Assembly (NCBI GenBank): GCA_029204225.1
Contig: CM055109.1
Span: 35,598,496 to 35,662,495, forward strand
Length of the DNA: 64,000 nt
Direction: 5' to 3'
Origin: Diphasiastrum complanatum
Taxonomy: Eukaryota > Streptophyta > Lycopodiopsida > Lycopodiales > Lycopodiaceae
In this document: positions 43,992 to 57,482 of the stretch, in pieces
How the letters are laid out: each line of letters begins with the position of its first letter
Numbering within the stretch: position 1 is the first letter of the stretch
Notes under the pieces: generated by a model
What the model was told of the DNA's origin: nothing
Databases searched by the model: none
What the model saw: the letters and a program-made list of their open reading frames with translations, nothing else
Position numbers and translations under genes: made by a program

Positions 43992-46828
43992 TAGATCCAT
44001 GGCGATCATAAGCTTGAAGGTGATTCAACTAACCACTCTGTTAGAAGGAAGGTAGTTGAGATCAAGGAAGAACTTGATCATGAGGAGGAGCTAGAACCAA
44101 GGACACCAAGCACAACAAGGGCAAGGACATATTCATGGAGCAAGGATGAATATTCACCAAGCATGATCCACAAGGGCAAGGATGGAGCCATCAAGGTGCA
44201 CCTACAAGGACGAGGGTAAGCAAGCCGAAGAAAGTAGATCTTCTTTTTCTTTCATCACATCCTTTGAAGAGCCTTCATATGTTAATGAAGCCTTAGAGTC
44301 AAAGGAATGGTTTAAAGGCTTATTTCATGGGAATTTTTTTTTTTAACATATTTATGTTATTTAAGTTTATTAATGATTCTTATTAGTTAAGTAAACAAAA
44401 AAATTTAATTTACATTTGTATCAGTTTTTTAAATATTAAAATATTAACATAAACTGAATACAAGCTTTTAAAATTATATCAAAATCTTTTATATTGCATT
44501 TTTGAAAAAGAAAATGTTTTAAAATTTTAGATTCGCCTAATTAATTAATTATTTTTCATAATAACAAACTGTACCCAATTAATGTTTGTACTTTTTAGCG
44601 ATTTGAATGTAAAAATTTTAAAATATCTAGAATCACTCAACCCAAAGTTTAAATATTTGCAAAATGTAGCATCTTACAATTAATTAATAAATCTTTGAAA
44701 TCCAAATTCAAAATTTACTTAAAAGTCCAAAAAATCGATGAGGGCTTAAACAAAAATGGGTCCTCCACCATTTCCCGTTTTCAAAAGGTTATCTAGTGCT
44801 CTACATTTCAACTAGATGTCCATAATGACTTAATTCTAGACACTTAAATATCCAATTGTATGCCAACCTTTTTTTTGCATAAATATTAAGCAACTAGTTA
44901 TCGTTATACACTTGGCAATGCCATTTATGAAGCTAAGCTCCTTAGATGTCACTACACAGTGGTCAAATTCGAACTTGCACCTTTTTGGTGGCAATCAACA
45001 ACTCTACCCATACACCCTACTGTGATGGACTATGCCAACCTTTTTTACCTTTACATGAAAGTCAAAGGTGAAAACACCTCATTTTGATATTTTTAATCAA
45101 CCAAAGTAATTATTGGAATGTGAGCTATTTTTGGAAAATTGCAATAAATTGTTGAAAATTTTGATCTTTGGCCAATTTCTCTAAAAGAACATCTAGATTT
45201 AGATTTATTGTATGTAGAACCCTAGCTTAATTGTATCAAACCAAAACAACAAAAAGATTACTTGAGAATTTAGCATATTACCTTATTAAATCCATTTCAA
45301 AGTGGGCTTGCTTGTTGAAATAGACCAATACGAATCATGTTGAAGATGTTTAGGAATGTGCACATTCGTGTGTGTTAGAGAGACACATGTACGTGCCTCA
45401 CAATTTATGCTCCGAGTGCCCTATACCCTATATCAAAATATCTAATGATGTAGAAGAAAAAAAGAGCAATGAGCCCAACTTGGTAAAAGATTTAATAGTT
45501 TAGAACACATGTTTTCCCTTTCTTTCTACATGGAACACCACTTTGTTAAGGAGAGATGCATCCAAAACTAGACGATGAAATAGTAATAGATCTAAGCATG
45601 GACCAATCCCACCAAATGATTTGCGTTTTTGGCAGATTCTTCATGCCAAACATTCATCTTGAGCCCATGTGTGCATATGCCCATATAATGTAGAGGCATT
45701 GCATCTCTTGTATTCAAGTCAAGGATACTCAATACATGTAAGATAGGGTAAATAGGAGGATCCCGTCAGTAGTTTGAAAGAAGAACATTGCAAGTTCAAG
45801 GCACACTTCTCCAACTCTTGCTTGCACACATCAATGGTATTCCTACTAAAGAGATAAATGATATCGAGTTGATGACACAATGACCAGATTTCTATCATGC
45901 GTTAGTCCTAGTTGTCTGGAGATAAAACTAGCCTTCTTTGAGAGAGTTAAGACAACAGGTCGATGACAGAATGAATTGACCAAGCAGCTATCTCAAGATT
46001 GTCATATTGGTTGTCTAGCAGATTTCTGAGTAAGCTAGTTGAATGCCTCGAACCCTCTGGTGAGGTGTCCCGATGACACACTAATCAAATGAACCTGAGT
46101 CAGTGCTATTTGTTGTCCAGCAGTATACCCAGACTTCTTTCAATAAACTCATTACATAAGCCCACACCTTAGTGAGGTCTTGACTTTTTCTTCCTTAGCT
46201 GGAAATGTCTTATGTTCCTTTATTCTGTCATAGAAGATGTTGCAATATCTTAAAAACTGACTATAGTATGATGACGAGCAACAACATCAGTTGATATGAC
46301 ATGATATGACTATATATTTCAAATCCTCAAAAACAACTATCACAGCAAAACAAATTCACCTAACAGATCAATCCACCTCACATACCAGCAGAGCATAACA
46401 TAGTCCAACAGAACTGCTCGTTGCTTAATAAGCAATAACCACTAGCATAACATAATTTAGGAGACTTTTATCCTAAGAACAAAATTGCCCAAAGACTGTC
46501 CAAAAACTTTAAAATGTAAACTACACATTAATAGAACCTTTAAATTCATGTAAAGGCTCCAAGATGCTAGTAATCTATTAGAAGCAATGGTGGGCAGTTT
46601 AACCCGTAGCCAAAGCTGTACCCCACCAGTCATGCGGTATGACATACAGCTCAGCTGCACAAAAGTCACCTATGGGGGTATCTGTAAGGGAAAAGAATAG
46701 GTCAATGTACTGAAATTTCTTCTATATGCATCCGTCTAAGTTTCACATGAAAAAATCCTAATATCTTCTGCACTTTGAATGTGAAAAAATAATTGTGAGC
46801 AAAGTGAAAAGAAAAATTTGTCAGATAA
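43992..46828. other. Intergenic, no gene recognised
   Basis: 44340-44760 is strongly A/T-rich. 44760-46800 has no domain similarity. The last few hundred bases are the 3' flank and UTR of the CBP60 gene. Confidence 0.55.
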
Positions 46829-49800
46829 TCAATGTTGCAAAAATCCTAGGCGTGCCCTTCTTGCAGCTGCTCTCTTCCTTATGAAGATACCCCATCTCAA
46901 CGCTGCTTTAAGCTTCAACCACCCAACGTTAGCCTTAGTGTGAGTAGTCTGATCACTTTGGAACTGAACCTTAGACTCTGGAGCTGAAGACAATGCAGGG
47001 TAAGAAAAGTTAAAATCTCCCTGCAGATTGTAGTTGCTATAAGCAAGTTGCTGCATTTCCGAGTTGAAGTCTTCGTTCCCCAATAATTCCAGGCTCTTCA
47101 TGCGCAACTCTTCCTCTGAAAAGTGTTCCTCCAACAGACTACCTCTCGAAAAACTGTCCTGCATTTGATGTTCTCCAGTTCGGTGTCGAGGATACATATT
47201 CCACAAATCAATGCCAGGTTGCATGGTAGAATTCATGAAATGGTGGGGTAAGACAGGTGAACTAAAAGCTTGAAAAGGGCCTGTAGGTAAGCCAATCATT
47301 GCGGTGCTGTTTTGAATCGTCATGCTTTCTTGCTTCATGCTTTTAAAAGGTGAATGACTTGGCAAACTCAGACTCATCATATCCTCTCCTGAACTTGTAA
47401 GACTATGACCATAATATTGGTCTGAGGTGAAAGAATTGCATAGATCAGCTGAAAAACACTGTTCCTGCACTGTATCTGTACCTGAATGGCATTGGTGTAA
47501 AACGTACTCAAATGTGGTCCCAAACTTCTTGTAAGAACAATAATTGGAGAAAAACGACTCTATGACACAAAAATAGCGTACATAGCTGGCAATGTCCAAT
47601 TTGAAAACGTGAAATGCTCACTGTGAGAAATTTTTGAGAGCATCATTTCAATTTTCCTACAGGAGCAACTTTTAGTTGTTAGTTTCATCAGAGCTTCCAC
47701 AATGTACTAGAGCACTTTAAGCTCTGTTTAGCAGCATTAACTTAAGGTCATACATACCTCTGCATTAACTAGGTGTGCGGAGACCTCATAAACTAAGACA
47801 AAAAAAAATTTGATAAGTAGTGTAGTAACATGTTTCAACTTGTAGTTTATGAGAGAGAGCACCCTAACTTAGTGTGAAATCACCTAGAGATGAATCGATC
47901 AAAAGATTATCAAGCTCCAAGCTCAAATAGTTATACTTAGATTGACATGTTAAGTTAAGCTTGAATTTCGGCAAACAATTGAGATCCACAACTTGAAGTT
48001 ATCATTCAAGCCACAAGAAAAAGAACATAAGACTGTAAGAGTACCTTTATTTGACATATTTGATGCTCGGTACACAACCGCTGGTTGACCAGAAGATACA
48101 ATGGCCAGATCCTGTACACATGTTGTATATCCACTTTGGCTTGACAAATTCCTTGTACTGCCAGGATCTATAGTATCTGCATTTATGCCTATCTGCTTCT
48201 GAGGCTTGGTACCAATGAGAGCTTCACCATCATACTCAGCAACTCTCTCCCAGTTTTCATAGGCTACCTTGACAAGCTTGTCTACATGTACCTGCACATG
48301 AAGTTAAAAAGCCAGAAATCTGTCACTCAAACATACTATCATCAGGTTCATATAGAGGTGTAAATTTGTGACAAGCATTCTTAATAGATGTATACATGTT
48401 GTACCTTCTCAGAATCAGATAATGCATCAACAGACATATATTGTCCAGTCGCAATAAGTCCCATGAGCTGGAAAATGTTGTTAAATATTACACCAATGTT
48501 GTGCTTCTCATCCGCATAGTAAACATAGAGTTTACCACTAAGCACACAAGTTTTAGCATGTTCAACAGTTCCTTCCCACATTTTGTTTGACATACCACTT
48601 CCTAATATCTGCAGATAATGATAAGTAAAACTTCAGTACGTAGATGAATAAACAAGACCATAGATCAGTAAAATTGATAGAGAAAGACCTCTTTGATGTC
48701 CAATGAATTTGCGATTAGGGTAAAAACTCTACCACAGGTATTAGGCCATGAATTAGCTGGCTCCGGGATAGAACATAAATTGCTAGCTGGAAGATTATAA
48801 ATTTACATTAGCTCAATAGCCTGATCTCAGTTGAAAGTGAGGGAAGGTATTAACTATTACATCTTACATTGCGTAGTTTCTGAGGATCCATCACAACAAG
48901 ACGCAGAAAACCTTCGACAGAAAATATTTTTGCGATGTTAAGCCGCTTGTGAAATGCACCATCCTTTCCAATCTTATCCAAGCGCCATACTTCATCATGC
49001 AACGCTGGTGGATAGTGCTTCTTATACACTGCCATAAAATGAAAACATGTTTCAATGTGTGCACATCCTAATTTCTCATGAAACATGACTTGGTCAAAAA
49101 TAAACTTGAACACACGTGCACCCTACTTATGAGTCAGTCCACAATATATTTCAACTTCTAAACTGCCAGAAAACCATCCAGAGGAACCTGCATGTGAAAC
49201 TTATACATGGCCAAGCAAGAGATCTAATATAACTGATCTAGGACGAGTTTTGTTAGGCAACAAGTGCTTATCAATAGGACGAGACTGGAAATTTCAGAGA
49301 TGAATAATCAATGGTGAATCTAGTGAAATCTATGAAATGTTGTTCCACTTGTCACAGCTCAACTTTTTCTGTGGATTGTGTCTGGCAAAAACATACTAGA
49401 AATTAATAATAATATACTCCATACGCGATAGCCAATACATTTGTATGGGAACAATGCATATGGAAACGAATAAAAGAAAACATGGTTTTTTTGTAATATT
49501 TGTGTCAAAAATAAACATATTAAATTCAATTCTAGGATCTGCAATTGAACTGTCAGAAATATTGCAGCGAAAGTTACAGCCTAGCACATTTAAGATTTCA
49601 GAAATCACGTGTAAGTTGTAGAGAGATAAAATAGGGAAAACTGGCCTAATAGCACATACATTCTCCTCGGTGATCCTTCACAGTAAATGCTTCAGTCTTT
49701 GCCTCTCGAATGCGAAGTCCCTCACAAGATCCTGATGCAACCTTCACTCCAAGCCTGAACTTCCTGCTCCTTAACCAGCTAGAATTATCAGTGAAGGTCA

Positions 49801-50839
49801 GCTCTCCAAGAGTGCCGATCCCTTCCTTTAGACTGACAGACAAGTCTCCTGTCAGAAGAGGCCTTTTGCCATCACGTTCCCTAAGTTCCTGAGCATCAAA
49901 ATCCTCCTGTGACCAGTCATCTTCTTCATCAACAGAAAAATCACCCTCAAGAACAACTACGTCCAATTTAGCAGACGCTTCTGAGCCAGTAGTAACAACC
50001 TGACCCGTGCAGGCATCTAGTAGAACAACGTGGACGGCTGAACCTTGCTCTCCCTCAACTTTGCTGCCAGTGAAGAGAGGAAGAGCTAACTTGTTTCGAA
50101 ACTGCAAGCGTAAGCTTTTGTCATTCGGTCCTTGTAGTCTCTTAGGGGATGATCTGAGACTCCACAAATGAGTATTAAATCAGAAACAAAAACCCAAATT
50201 CTCGGCTGCTATTATCCAGGAAAGTTTTTATGAATGATATGGCTCAGAATCTGCGTACAGAGAAGAGTGATTGGTGAGCTCACCTTGTTCCAACTCTTGC
50301 TGGGGCCAATTTCGATAGCGCACGCTCAACTTCTTCACCAACCTGATAATCATCAAAAACAAATGAGCAACTTCTAAGATCGCACTTTTAGCAATATGCT
50401 AGAAATGCAATATAATTAAATTAGATGGCAAGTGATAGAGCAGATAGAGTGGAGAAAAGTAGAAATTTATTTGACAACTCGTGATCAGCTGTATCCACGA
50501 CTAGTCTACGAGATTAATTTTTTTTTGGTGAACCTACCACTTTTCGTAGCAGAGGCTCCAGAGTTGAGCAAAGCTTCTGTAAACTGTCCATTTTCACAGC
50601 CTCAACGATCACACTGCAGAACAATCAGACTCTTTGTTATACTAAAGGAGGGCGGTGAGAAACATCTCACGAATTTAAGAGAAGAAGTTAGCTTGTAACC
50701 ATGAGATTGAGTTTGGATCGCACCTCGCAAGTGCGGGTACACGCTGCCTCTTCGCCTCCGAAAAGCCTTCCTCTGAAGGCTGCCTTTCTAAAGGCCTTTT
50801 GTCCCATACCCTCTCCAGCTTCTCCGAGTGGAGAGTCAT
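46829..50839 (-). CDS. CBP60: CBP60-family calmodulin-binding transcription factor (8 exons)
   Basis: Model on the minus strand: 50839-50724, 50613-50538, 50342-50284, 50153-49660, 49028-48868, 48608-48405, 48291-48045, 47481-46829. This gives 2010 nt, 669 residues and a TGA stop; all introns are GT-AG and in phase. The N-terminus has a basic AKRQRVP cluster (nuclear signal-like), then [20 protein letters not shown]. The conserved calmodulin_bind domain (about 85-370) shows [56 protein letters not shown] and FHKRLN. The C-terminal [20 protein letters not shown] (640-659) is the basic amphipathic calmodulin-binding helix seen in CBP60a-f proteins. The family acts in nuclear Ca2+-dependent stress and defence transcription. 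The start is the first Met before the basic region. The gene appears intact; the orthologue within the family is not assigned. Confidence 0.93.
49271..49411. repeat. Intron-4 segment duplicated at 34424-34565
   Basis: This is the partner of the 142-bp copy beside the helicase relic. It lies wholly within CBP60 intron 4 (49029-49659). The sequence has no splice or coding role that I can see. Confidence 0.95.
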
Positions 50840-51653
50840 GCTAAAAAAGGCTATAAGACGAAGCTTAAACTATGGATTCGAAATTTTTAAGCCAACACAA
50901 TCACTCCAAACTCGTAGGAAATCGATGCTCGAGTAAAAAGAAAGACTGTAGACTAGAAATAAATCGCTAGAGGAGATTACAACACATCAAAATGCACGCT
51001 GCTACCCCATAAAAAAGTGATCCTGAGATCAAATAAGCTCTGATAAGAACGAGAGAGGCTTAAATTGTGAGGACATGGACAAGCTTACGAGCTAGCAACA
51101 AAGGAGAAAACAACAAGCTACCTAGAAGAACGGAACAAATTGATCAGAGCTTTCGTTCTAGGCAACACAAAGTACGACGCGCATGAAGCATCATGTTAGT
51201 GAATGGATCGCATTTCAAGCCAATCAAAGTCTCTAATAAAAGCAGGCGTACTAGGAAACTGATTCACCAGTGATGAATCCCGTTTTCAATGGAAAGATTC
51301 CAACTATCATCTCGGGGGGAAAAGCCCAGCAGCAAGTCTTAGCACAGAAAAACCTCAGAAATCCAACAAATGCAAGAACTATGAGCCTTGAAGCAACAAG
51401 CAGCTTCAATGCTTCTCAATGATTCCTCCAAACCCACAAAGCTTCTCAAAGCCCAGCCCAGAAACAGCAGACCTCACCACCTTTTGTCAAGCAACAGAAG
51501 CAGCACAGTGATGGAAATTGAAGCAAAAAAGGAGGTGATCAAAGACAGAGGCTGATCAGAAGCAGCTCAACCAAGCAAGCAGGCAATGATCAAAGCAGAA
51601 TCAATCGATATTTTCTGATTTGGTGCATTTTCTGTTGTCTCCAGTAGCGATCG

Positions 51654-51688
<35 letters not shown>

Positions 51689-52130
51689 GAGGAAAGGAAG
51701 GAAATTCGCGAACAGAAAAACAGAGAAATAGAGAAACAGCGAGCGAAATGCGAGAATTCGAAAGAGAGCACACACAAAAAAACGAGCGGAACAAAAAGTC
51801 GCGATCGGCGGCTAAAAGCGAACGACCTGCCGGCCGGGGACATTTCCCGGCCGGCACGCTCCGACCAGCCAGTCTGGCAAGCCGTCGACGCGTCCTAGGG
51901 CTTTTTGTCAGCCCTCTCCGCGTTCACGCGGCTCCGTGCGACACGTGTCCAGGTTCCCACCCATGTGCTTTGCCACGTCACCCGGCCTACTAGGACAGGC
52001 CCATAGGCCCCCCCTTCCCCAATAACCCCATACCCGAGCAAATGTATATTTATTGCTCGGCCCCACTTTGCACTATCCCATGCCCCCGGGCCCCCTGGCC
52101 CATGGCCCATGGGGCCATCCCTTAAAAATA
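50840..52130 (-). promoter_or_regulatory. CBP60 upstream region with G-box, ACGT element and repeats
   Basis: Upstream of the minus-strand start lie a (CAG)11 run (51655-51687), a perfect 11-bp inverted repeat with a 7-bp loop (51828-51838/51846-51856), a palindromic ACACGTGT G-box (51941-51948) and TGACGTGG on the minus strand (51973-51980). From about 51780 to 52110 the base composition turns GC-rich. G-box/ACGT elements bind bZIP and bHLH factors in plants. That they control this gene is inferred from position only, and the transcription start is not defined. Confidence 0.5.
51655..51687. repeat. (CAG)11 trinucleotide repeat
   Basis: Eleven uninterrupted CAG units, CTG on the CBP60 sense strand, lie about 0.8 kb upstream of its start codon. 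Poly-Ser/Ala/Leu frames over it are not genes. Confidence 0.95.
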
Positions 52131-53662
52131 TTCAAATAGATTGTTAGTAGTCAAAAACAGCAGCTCATTTCTCATTTGAGTTCAGCTTGGATAAAATCAC
52201 GTGTCTTCTTCCCTTACAAATCTAAAGTATATAATAAGTCCAACATAAACCCACTATCATTATATTGGCCTATAATATATGGCCGCCCATTGTGATGCCG
52301 CACCAATGGGCCTTAGAGGCACTGCCCTCCAAATTTGGGCTCATGCTAGTCAACATTTGCCAAAATGCTAATTGTTAATTGGATGAAATGTTCAAGCCAA
52401 TCCAAATTTGAGCTCACCGTTGTCAACATCTACCAAATGGTGAATGGTGATTGGATGAAATGTTCAAGCCAATTCAAAATCAAATCAATGCCCTCTTGAA
52501 CAAAAGGTGGTTTTACCAATGGTGACATCAATGACCTTGCAAGAGGAGCTCCAATTTTGCGCTTGCACACACTTCTGCATCACTGAACATTTACACATAT
52601 AAACATTAAAAAAAATTAATGTAATTCGCTTATAGGACAAATAAAAGCCCTCTCCACTTGTCGTCATATGACAAGGCCTCAAAAAAATATTGAGTGGGCG
52701 ACTTGCTATAAGGTCACCCAAAGATATGTCGAAACTAGGCTGAAAACCTATTGTGCCTGCATCCCCCCCCATCCCCGCCCAAAAAAAAAACAATCTTGAT
52801 AGGGGCACTAAACCAAAGCTTGGAGAAACTTCCTCATGAGGATGGAGGCAATGCCCCGGACCCTCATCCAACAATGGAGTATGCTTGAAAGCTACAATCA
52901 TGAACTATCCACCAACATAGAGAATTCTCCATCATTGGATCAAGAGAGAGGCCATGCATGCACCCTAGTCAAAGTTCAGTACATAGTTCCTTAAAGATTT
53001 AACATGTATCAACCATGGCACTTTCCACATCATTGTCTTTTTGAGGTGGGCCAAGGCTAGTGTAAAATTTGCATTCTTCATGCTTGGCCAATTTGGACGG
53101 ATATGCATGCAGGCCCTTGCAAATTTGGGTCATCAACTCTACAGTCGACTATCTACATGTAATATTCAAAGTCATGCCCTACATTAGTTTTGAGATGTCG
53201 TGAGTTGGTAAGTTACTAACATTCTAGTGCTAGAACGCTTCACAAGTCCCTTTAGCAAGCCAATGCTAATAGAAGTAGCAAGTTTTTATGGCAAGGTAGT
53301 GCTAACTGGGGATTTAGGCCTACTCGCATTATGTAGTAAATTTCAATAGGTTACAATTGCCCCCTTAGTGAAGGGTCCTCATCTTCATGCATTTTTCCCA
53401 AAAAGATTGACAATAGATTAAGAACTTTTTACAAATGCACATTAAAATTAAACAAGCTTAGAGTGAGCAAAATCTATCAACCTTCTAAAAAGAAGCAAGG
53501 GGGAGATGAAAAAATCACTCGACCCAGAAGATTCCCTACAATTCATATCTAAGCAGATAATTTGAAGAGTGATTGCTTTCAAACATTGCCAAAACTATCA
53601 ACATGCGAGTCCCCAAAAACAATATCGTTAAGTCTTGCATTGAAAAAATCAGAAATAAAATT
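52131..53662. other. Intergenic with a roughly 75-bp tandem duplication, no gene
   Basis: 52338-52410 and 52411-52485 are diverged copies sharing ATTGGATGAAATGTTCAAGCCAATYCAAA. The remainder has short frames only. Confidence 0.55.
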
Positions 53663-54560
53663 CTAGAGAGACAGGTAACATAACAAAAAAATGTGTTTCA
53701 CGGATTCGTCTAAAGCTTTGCATCTATAGCAACGTTGAGAGAAGGTGCCTCTATATTTGGAGCAAACAAGTAGAGCTTGTTGGATGATTCTAAGAGCAAA
53801 TATTTTTAATTTGGTAGGCTTGATCTTGCCGCGTGTGAAGAAATATGGCTTTCCATCAAGGAGAAAGATCATTTGTGTTCCACTTGGCATTGGACCAGGT
53901 GAAATTGAAGTCATTTTCTTTTATGTCGGTAAAATAGCAAAGTAAAAAATGTATTTCTGACGAGCTTCAAATACCACTTGGAGCTCCAAATATTAGGAGG
54001 GAAAGTGGTAAGTTTGCCTTGGTCACAGTGGGAGAAACCATAGAAAATGAAATTAGCTTTAAGAGTAGAGAGCCTAAGATCTTTTCTGAGTTAGTCAAAA
54101 CCATAAGAGTAGACACGGTCCATGATATGCCTCCAAGAAGTGAGATATTTACAAGAGAGACTATGATGGACTCTTTTTTCGAAGAGTTCCAAAGGCTTGT
54201 TGGAATCAATGGTAATAATTTTGGAAAACCAACATGGTTTCAAAAAAGAGATGACATTGCCCCTATCCACTCAATAAGTTCTCACAAATAAAAGGACTCT
54301 AAGGATAGCATCAAAGAGAGGGAGAAGAGCTTTTGTGAGAAGAGAGGATAAATGGGTGAAATCAAGGAGGGAGAAGGGGCTGGAAATACTAGGAGAAGAA
54401 GTAACAAGAGGAAGAACATAGGACATCAAAAGCGGCCAACAAAAGCGGCCAAGGTTGAGGGGAAGAAAATTTAGAGGAAACACCTGAAGCGGGGGTGATA
54501 GATGAGAGGGAAGAATCAAGTAAACCAAGGCCACCAGGTTTAGTTATCATAGTTAAGGAG
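53663..54560 (-). pseudogene. LINE reverse transcriptase tail with zinc-binding domain
   Basis: Reading leftwards, TKPGGLGLLD is the loop after RT in plant LINEs. Broken frames follow, then KPTKLKIFALRIIQQALLVC and RCYRCKALDESVKHIFLLC, the zf-RVT pattern (C-x2-C ... S-x2-H-x4-C). Frameshifts mark it as a relic. No endonuclease or RT core is seen here. Confidence 0.6.
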
Positions 54561-55019
54561 ATTTAGGCCATGATTCCAAAGGAATGTTATGAAAGTTTTA
54601 GCGATTGAGAGCATATAAGAAGTAGGGAGAGGCCAAAGAAATAGAAAATGTGTAAAATAAGCTGAGATGATGTCTTCAAAGATGATAAGACAAGCAGAAT
54701 AGTTAAGGTAAAGGGAATTGATCGTTGGATCTCATAGTCCTTGCTAATTGAGGTAGTCAACCTGATCTTAGTGGAGAACTAGGATCCATGTGAGGTTGAC
54801 ATGAGGAGTGAAATTAATTGTTAATAGTATGTTCTCTTAAACTAATCTCTGATGAATATTATGGTTTGATAAATTGAAAGATAGCACTCTCTAAGAAATA
54901 ATATTCTCTACGAGTTAATTGAGTAATAGGATTTTAGTTAGGTTGTTTATAGACACAGCGTGTAAGATTTGTGGAGATATGCTATGTCGTGAATGTCAGA
55001 TTCAGTACTTGGCAAAGTT
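54561..55019. other. No gene recognised
   Basis: A spacer between the LINE relic and the copia LTR. The true LTR start may lie within it because the 3' LTR does not align further left. Confidence 0.5.
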
Positions 55020-55324
55020 TACTTTACAGTTTCATGACTATTTCTCGTTTTAGCAGTATTTTTAGATTTTTCGTATATGACAGTGTGTATGTGTTCCATG
55101 TGGATGACATGTACTATGTAGGGTGTAGACATGCATCACGGGGGCCATGCAATGGTACCCCCTAAAAGTAAGATTGTATGTATATACTCTTTTAGCTTTT
55201 TTTGTGAACATAGTTCATGGAGCATTCTCTTGGTTGTGGAGTGATCTCTCTTTCAGTTTATGAGCATGTTTGATAAATTGCTTGCTGAAGTAGCCTACTA
55301 TTACTCCTAGTAAGATTCATGACA
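55020..55324 (+). repeat. 5' LTR (3' portion) of the deleted copia element
   Basis: It aligns with 58905-59083 plus 59916-60051. It ends GACA directly before the primer-binding site. The left border is approximate. Confidence 0.75.
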
Positions 55325-56621
55325 TGGTATTAAAGCCTTAGAGTGGAGCAGTTCGATGTTAGCCTGGAGCTAACTTCTAGGAGAATTTCGAGGCACCGTT
55401 TATGGTTACTCAAGCAGGAAAATCAGTCAATATGTTTTGCAGAATTGAGTTCTCGGTATAAGCTATTCGCTTGACTTGGGTGCAAAGCTGAGAAAGTGCC
55501 GAAATTTCAAGCTTAGTGAAAGCAAGCAAGTATTGTTGAGGAAGGTTGTTTGCATTCAATATTGCACTAAATGACATGCAGTCAATCCAAGCACAATATC
55601 AGCACTAGGGCAACCTCAGACTGGTAGTTATCTACAATTGAAACTGCATATAGAAGTTGGAAGAGCTCAAAGAGTTTTGGTTTTGTGTCAGCTAGGGTTT
55701 GCAACCAAAAAACCTCTGGATCTTGAGCTACACAAGTCGAATTATGTTGTTGTAAAGTTGTAGAGAGGGGCACCGTGGTGAATCCAATGAGATGTCAGAT
55801 GGCCATGGACTGCCATAGATCGAGTTGTGAGCAGGTTTGAGTTTTTCAAGCAAGATGAAACCCTCCTCCATAGCTGTGAGCAAAGGGCTTGAGGAGGAGA
55901 GAGAAAGAAAAGAGGACCCTCATGCGGCCAGCGCACACAAGCGCCCAACAGCGCTCCTGCATCTGTGTACAAAGGTGTCCCATGTGATCTCCCCTCGGCA
56001 TGCGGATCGGTTTTTGGCCATAGATTTAGGCCACATGAGATGAATGGCCCGGTTGAGATCATTGTGGATTATTGGAATCCATTAGATCGTTGGATTCTCC
56101 ATAAATCAACTTGCACTTCAGCTAAAGGGGGTTGAAGGGTAGAGGGCCCTTCAGCTTCATTTAAAATTTTCATACTGAAAGGAGCCCTGAAGTGGAGATT
56201 CAATTGAAAGGAGACCCAATTTCAAATTGAAGAAATAGTTCATTCTCTTCAAAGGCCCATACTTTTGGCCTATTATTCCATTTGAGGCCATCCAAAAGCC
56301 AAAATCCTCCAAATTAAGGGCATAAAAGAATTGTACTCTGCAAGTACAATTTCTTTCGGATTGAGTGATCATTGGATCATGGGGAGAAATTGCATTAGAG
56401 GGCAAACTATACCATTCCAGGGGCAAGGTAACTAGTGATCTCGCATTGGAGCGATTTGCAAAACATTCCACCGATTTTGGCTAGTTAGGCCAAATCAAAC
56501 AGTGTGAGGGCCTAAATCTTTTTGTTTGGTTAGACTTTAAATTTGACTTTCAAGGCTTCTAATTGCTCTATAAGCTTTTCATTTGGCCTCATTAAGGCAT
56601 TAGGGAGTAATTTTTGGCAGA
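55325..56621. other. Long leader between LTR and gag, no ORF recognised
   Basis: About 1.3 kb without coding similarity follows the primer-binding site. Copia leaders are usually much shorter, so this may include unrelated inserted sequence. Confidence 0.5.
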
Positions 56622-57423
56622 ATGGCAGGATTAGGGGAATCCGTGCTTGGAGAAGCCAGTAAATTGGATGGGGTGTCCATCTATAGCATTTGGAACTTCA
56701 ATTTGAAGAGTATTTTGATGGAAAAGGAGATATGGGATATCGTCACTGGGGTGTGGTCGCCCAAATATAACTCCAACCGACATTTGCACATATGACAAAA
56801 GGGCGCAAAAGGCCTTATCATTGATAAATTTGGCTATGAAAGGCCATGTCATTGCCCACAGTAGTGAAGTTGTGACAACACGAGGTGCTTGGGAGGCACT
56901 TACAACATAGTTTCAAACAGAAAGCCCATCATGAATGATGTTTTTGAGGACCAATCTGATAGGTGTTCGCATGGAGGAAAATGAGGGGATAGGGTCCTAT
57001 TTCACGTGAATTAAGGAGTTGCGAGACTTGTTGACCATTACTGGTGGACCAATAAGGGATGTAGAGCTTGTTCACACGACAATGAATGGTTTATCTAAAA
57101 ACTTCCAAATACTTCCAAGCGACATTGCTTCGAGGGAGAGGTTACCAATGTTCAAGGATCTTCACGACATCCTATTACAGGAAGAACAGAGGTGAGAAGT
57201 GGTGAAATCTTGACAACCCTCATTAGAAGAGCAAGCAATGCTAGCTAAGGGGAAGCATAAATACAAAAAACTCTCCAAGAAATCAAATACTGAGGATGAT
57301 GATCAGGGATCCTCATCAAGCAAGAAGAAGAAAGACAAGTGTTTCTATTGCCAAAAGCCTAGACATTGGGCAAGGGATTGCCGCAAAAAGAAGGCGGATA
57401 TTAAGAAGGGCAAGCTGAAGTAG
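56622..57423 (+). pseudogene. Copia gag with intact CCHC knuckle
   Basis: It begins MAGLGESVLGEASKLDGVSI, then the SILMEKEIWDIVTG region, RTNLIGVRMEENEGIGSYFT, and KDLHDILLQEEQR. It ends with CFYCQKPRHWARDC, a complete C-x2-C-x4-H-x4-C knuckle within a Lys/Ser-rich tail (57238-57423 open). Several stops occur before the knuckle. Confidence 0.8.
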
Positions 57424-57482
57424 TTCACCAATCTTGCTGAGGAAGATCATGACAGCGAGCATCAAAACATTCCATTGATCAC

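Noticed and set aside
51567-51898. Poly-Leu/Ala/Ser frames upstream of CBP60
   Set aside because: They arise from the (CAG)11 run in several frames and have no homology.
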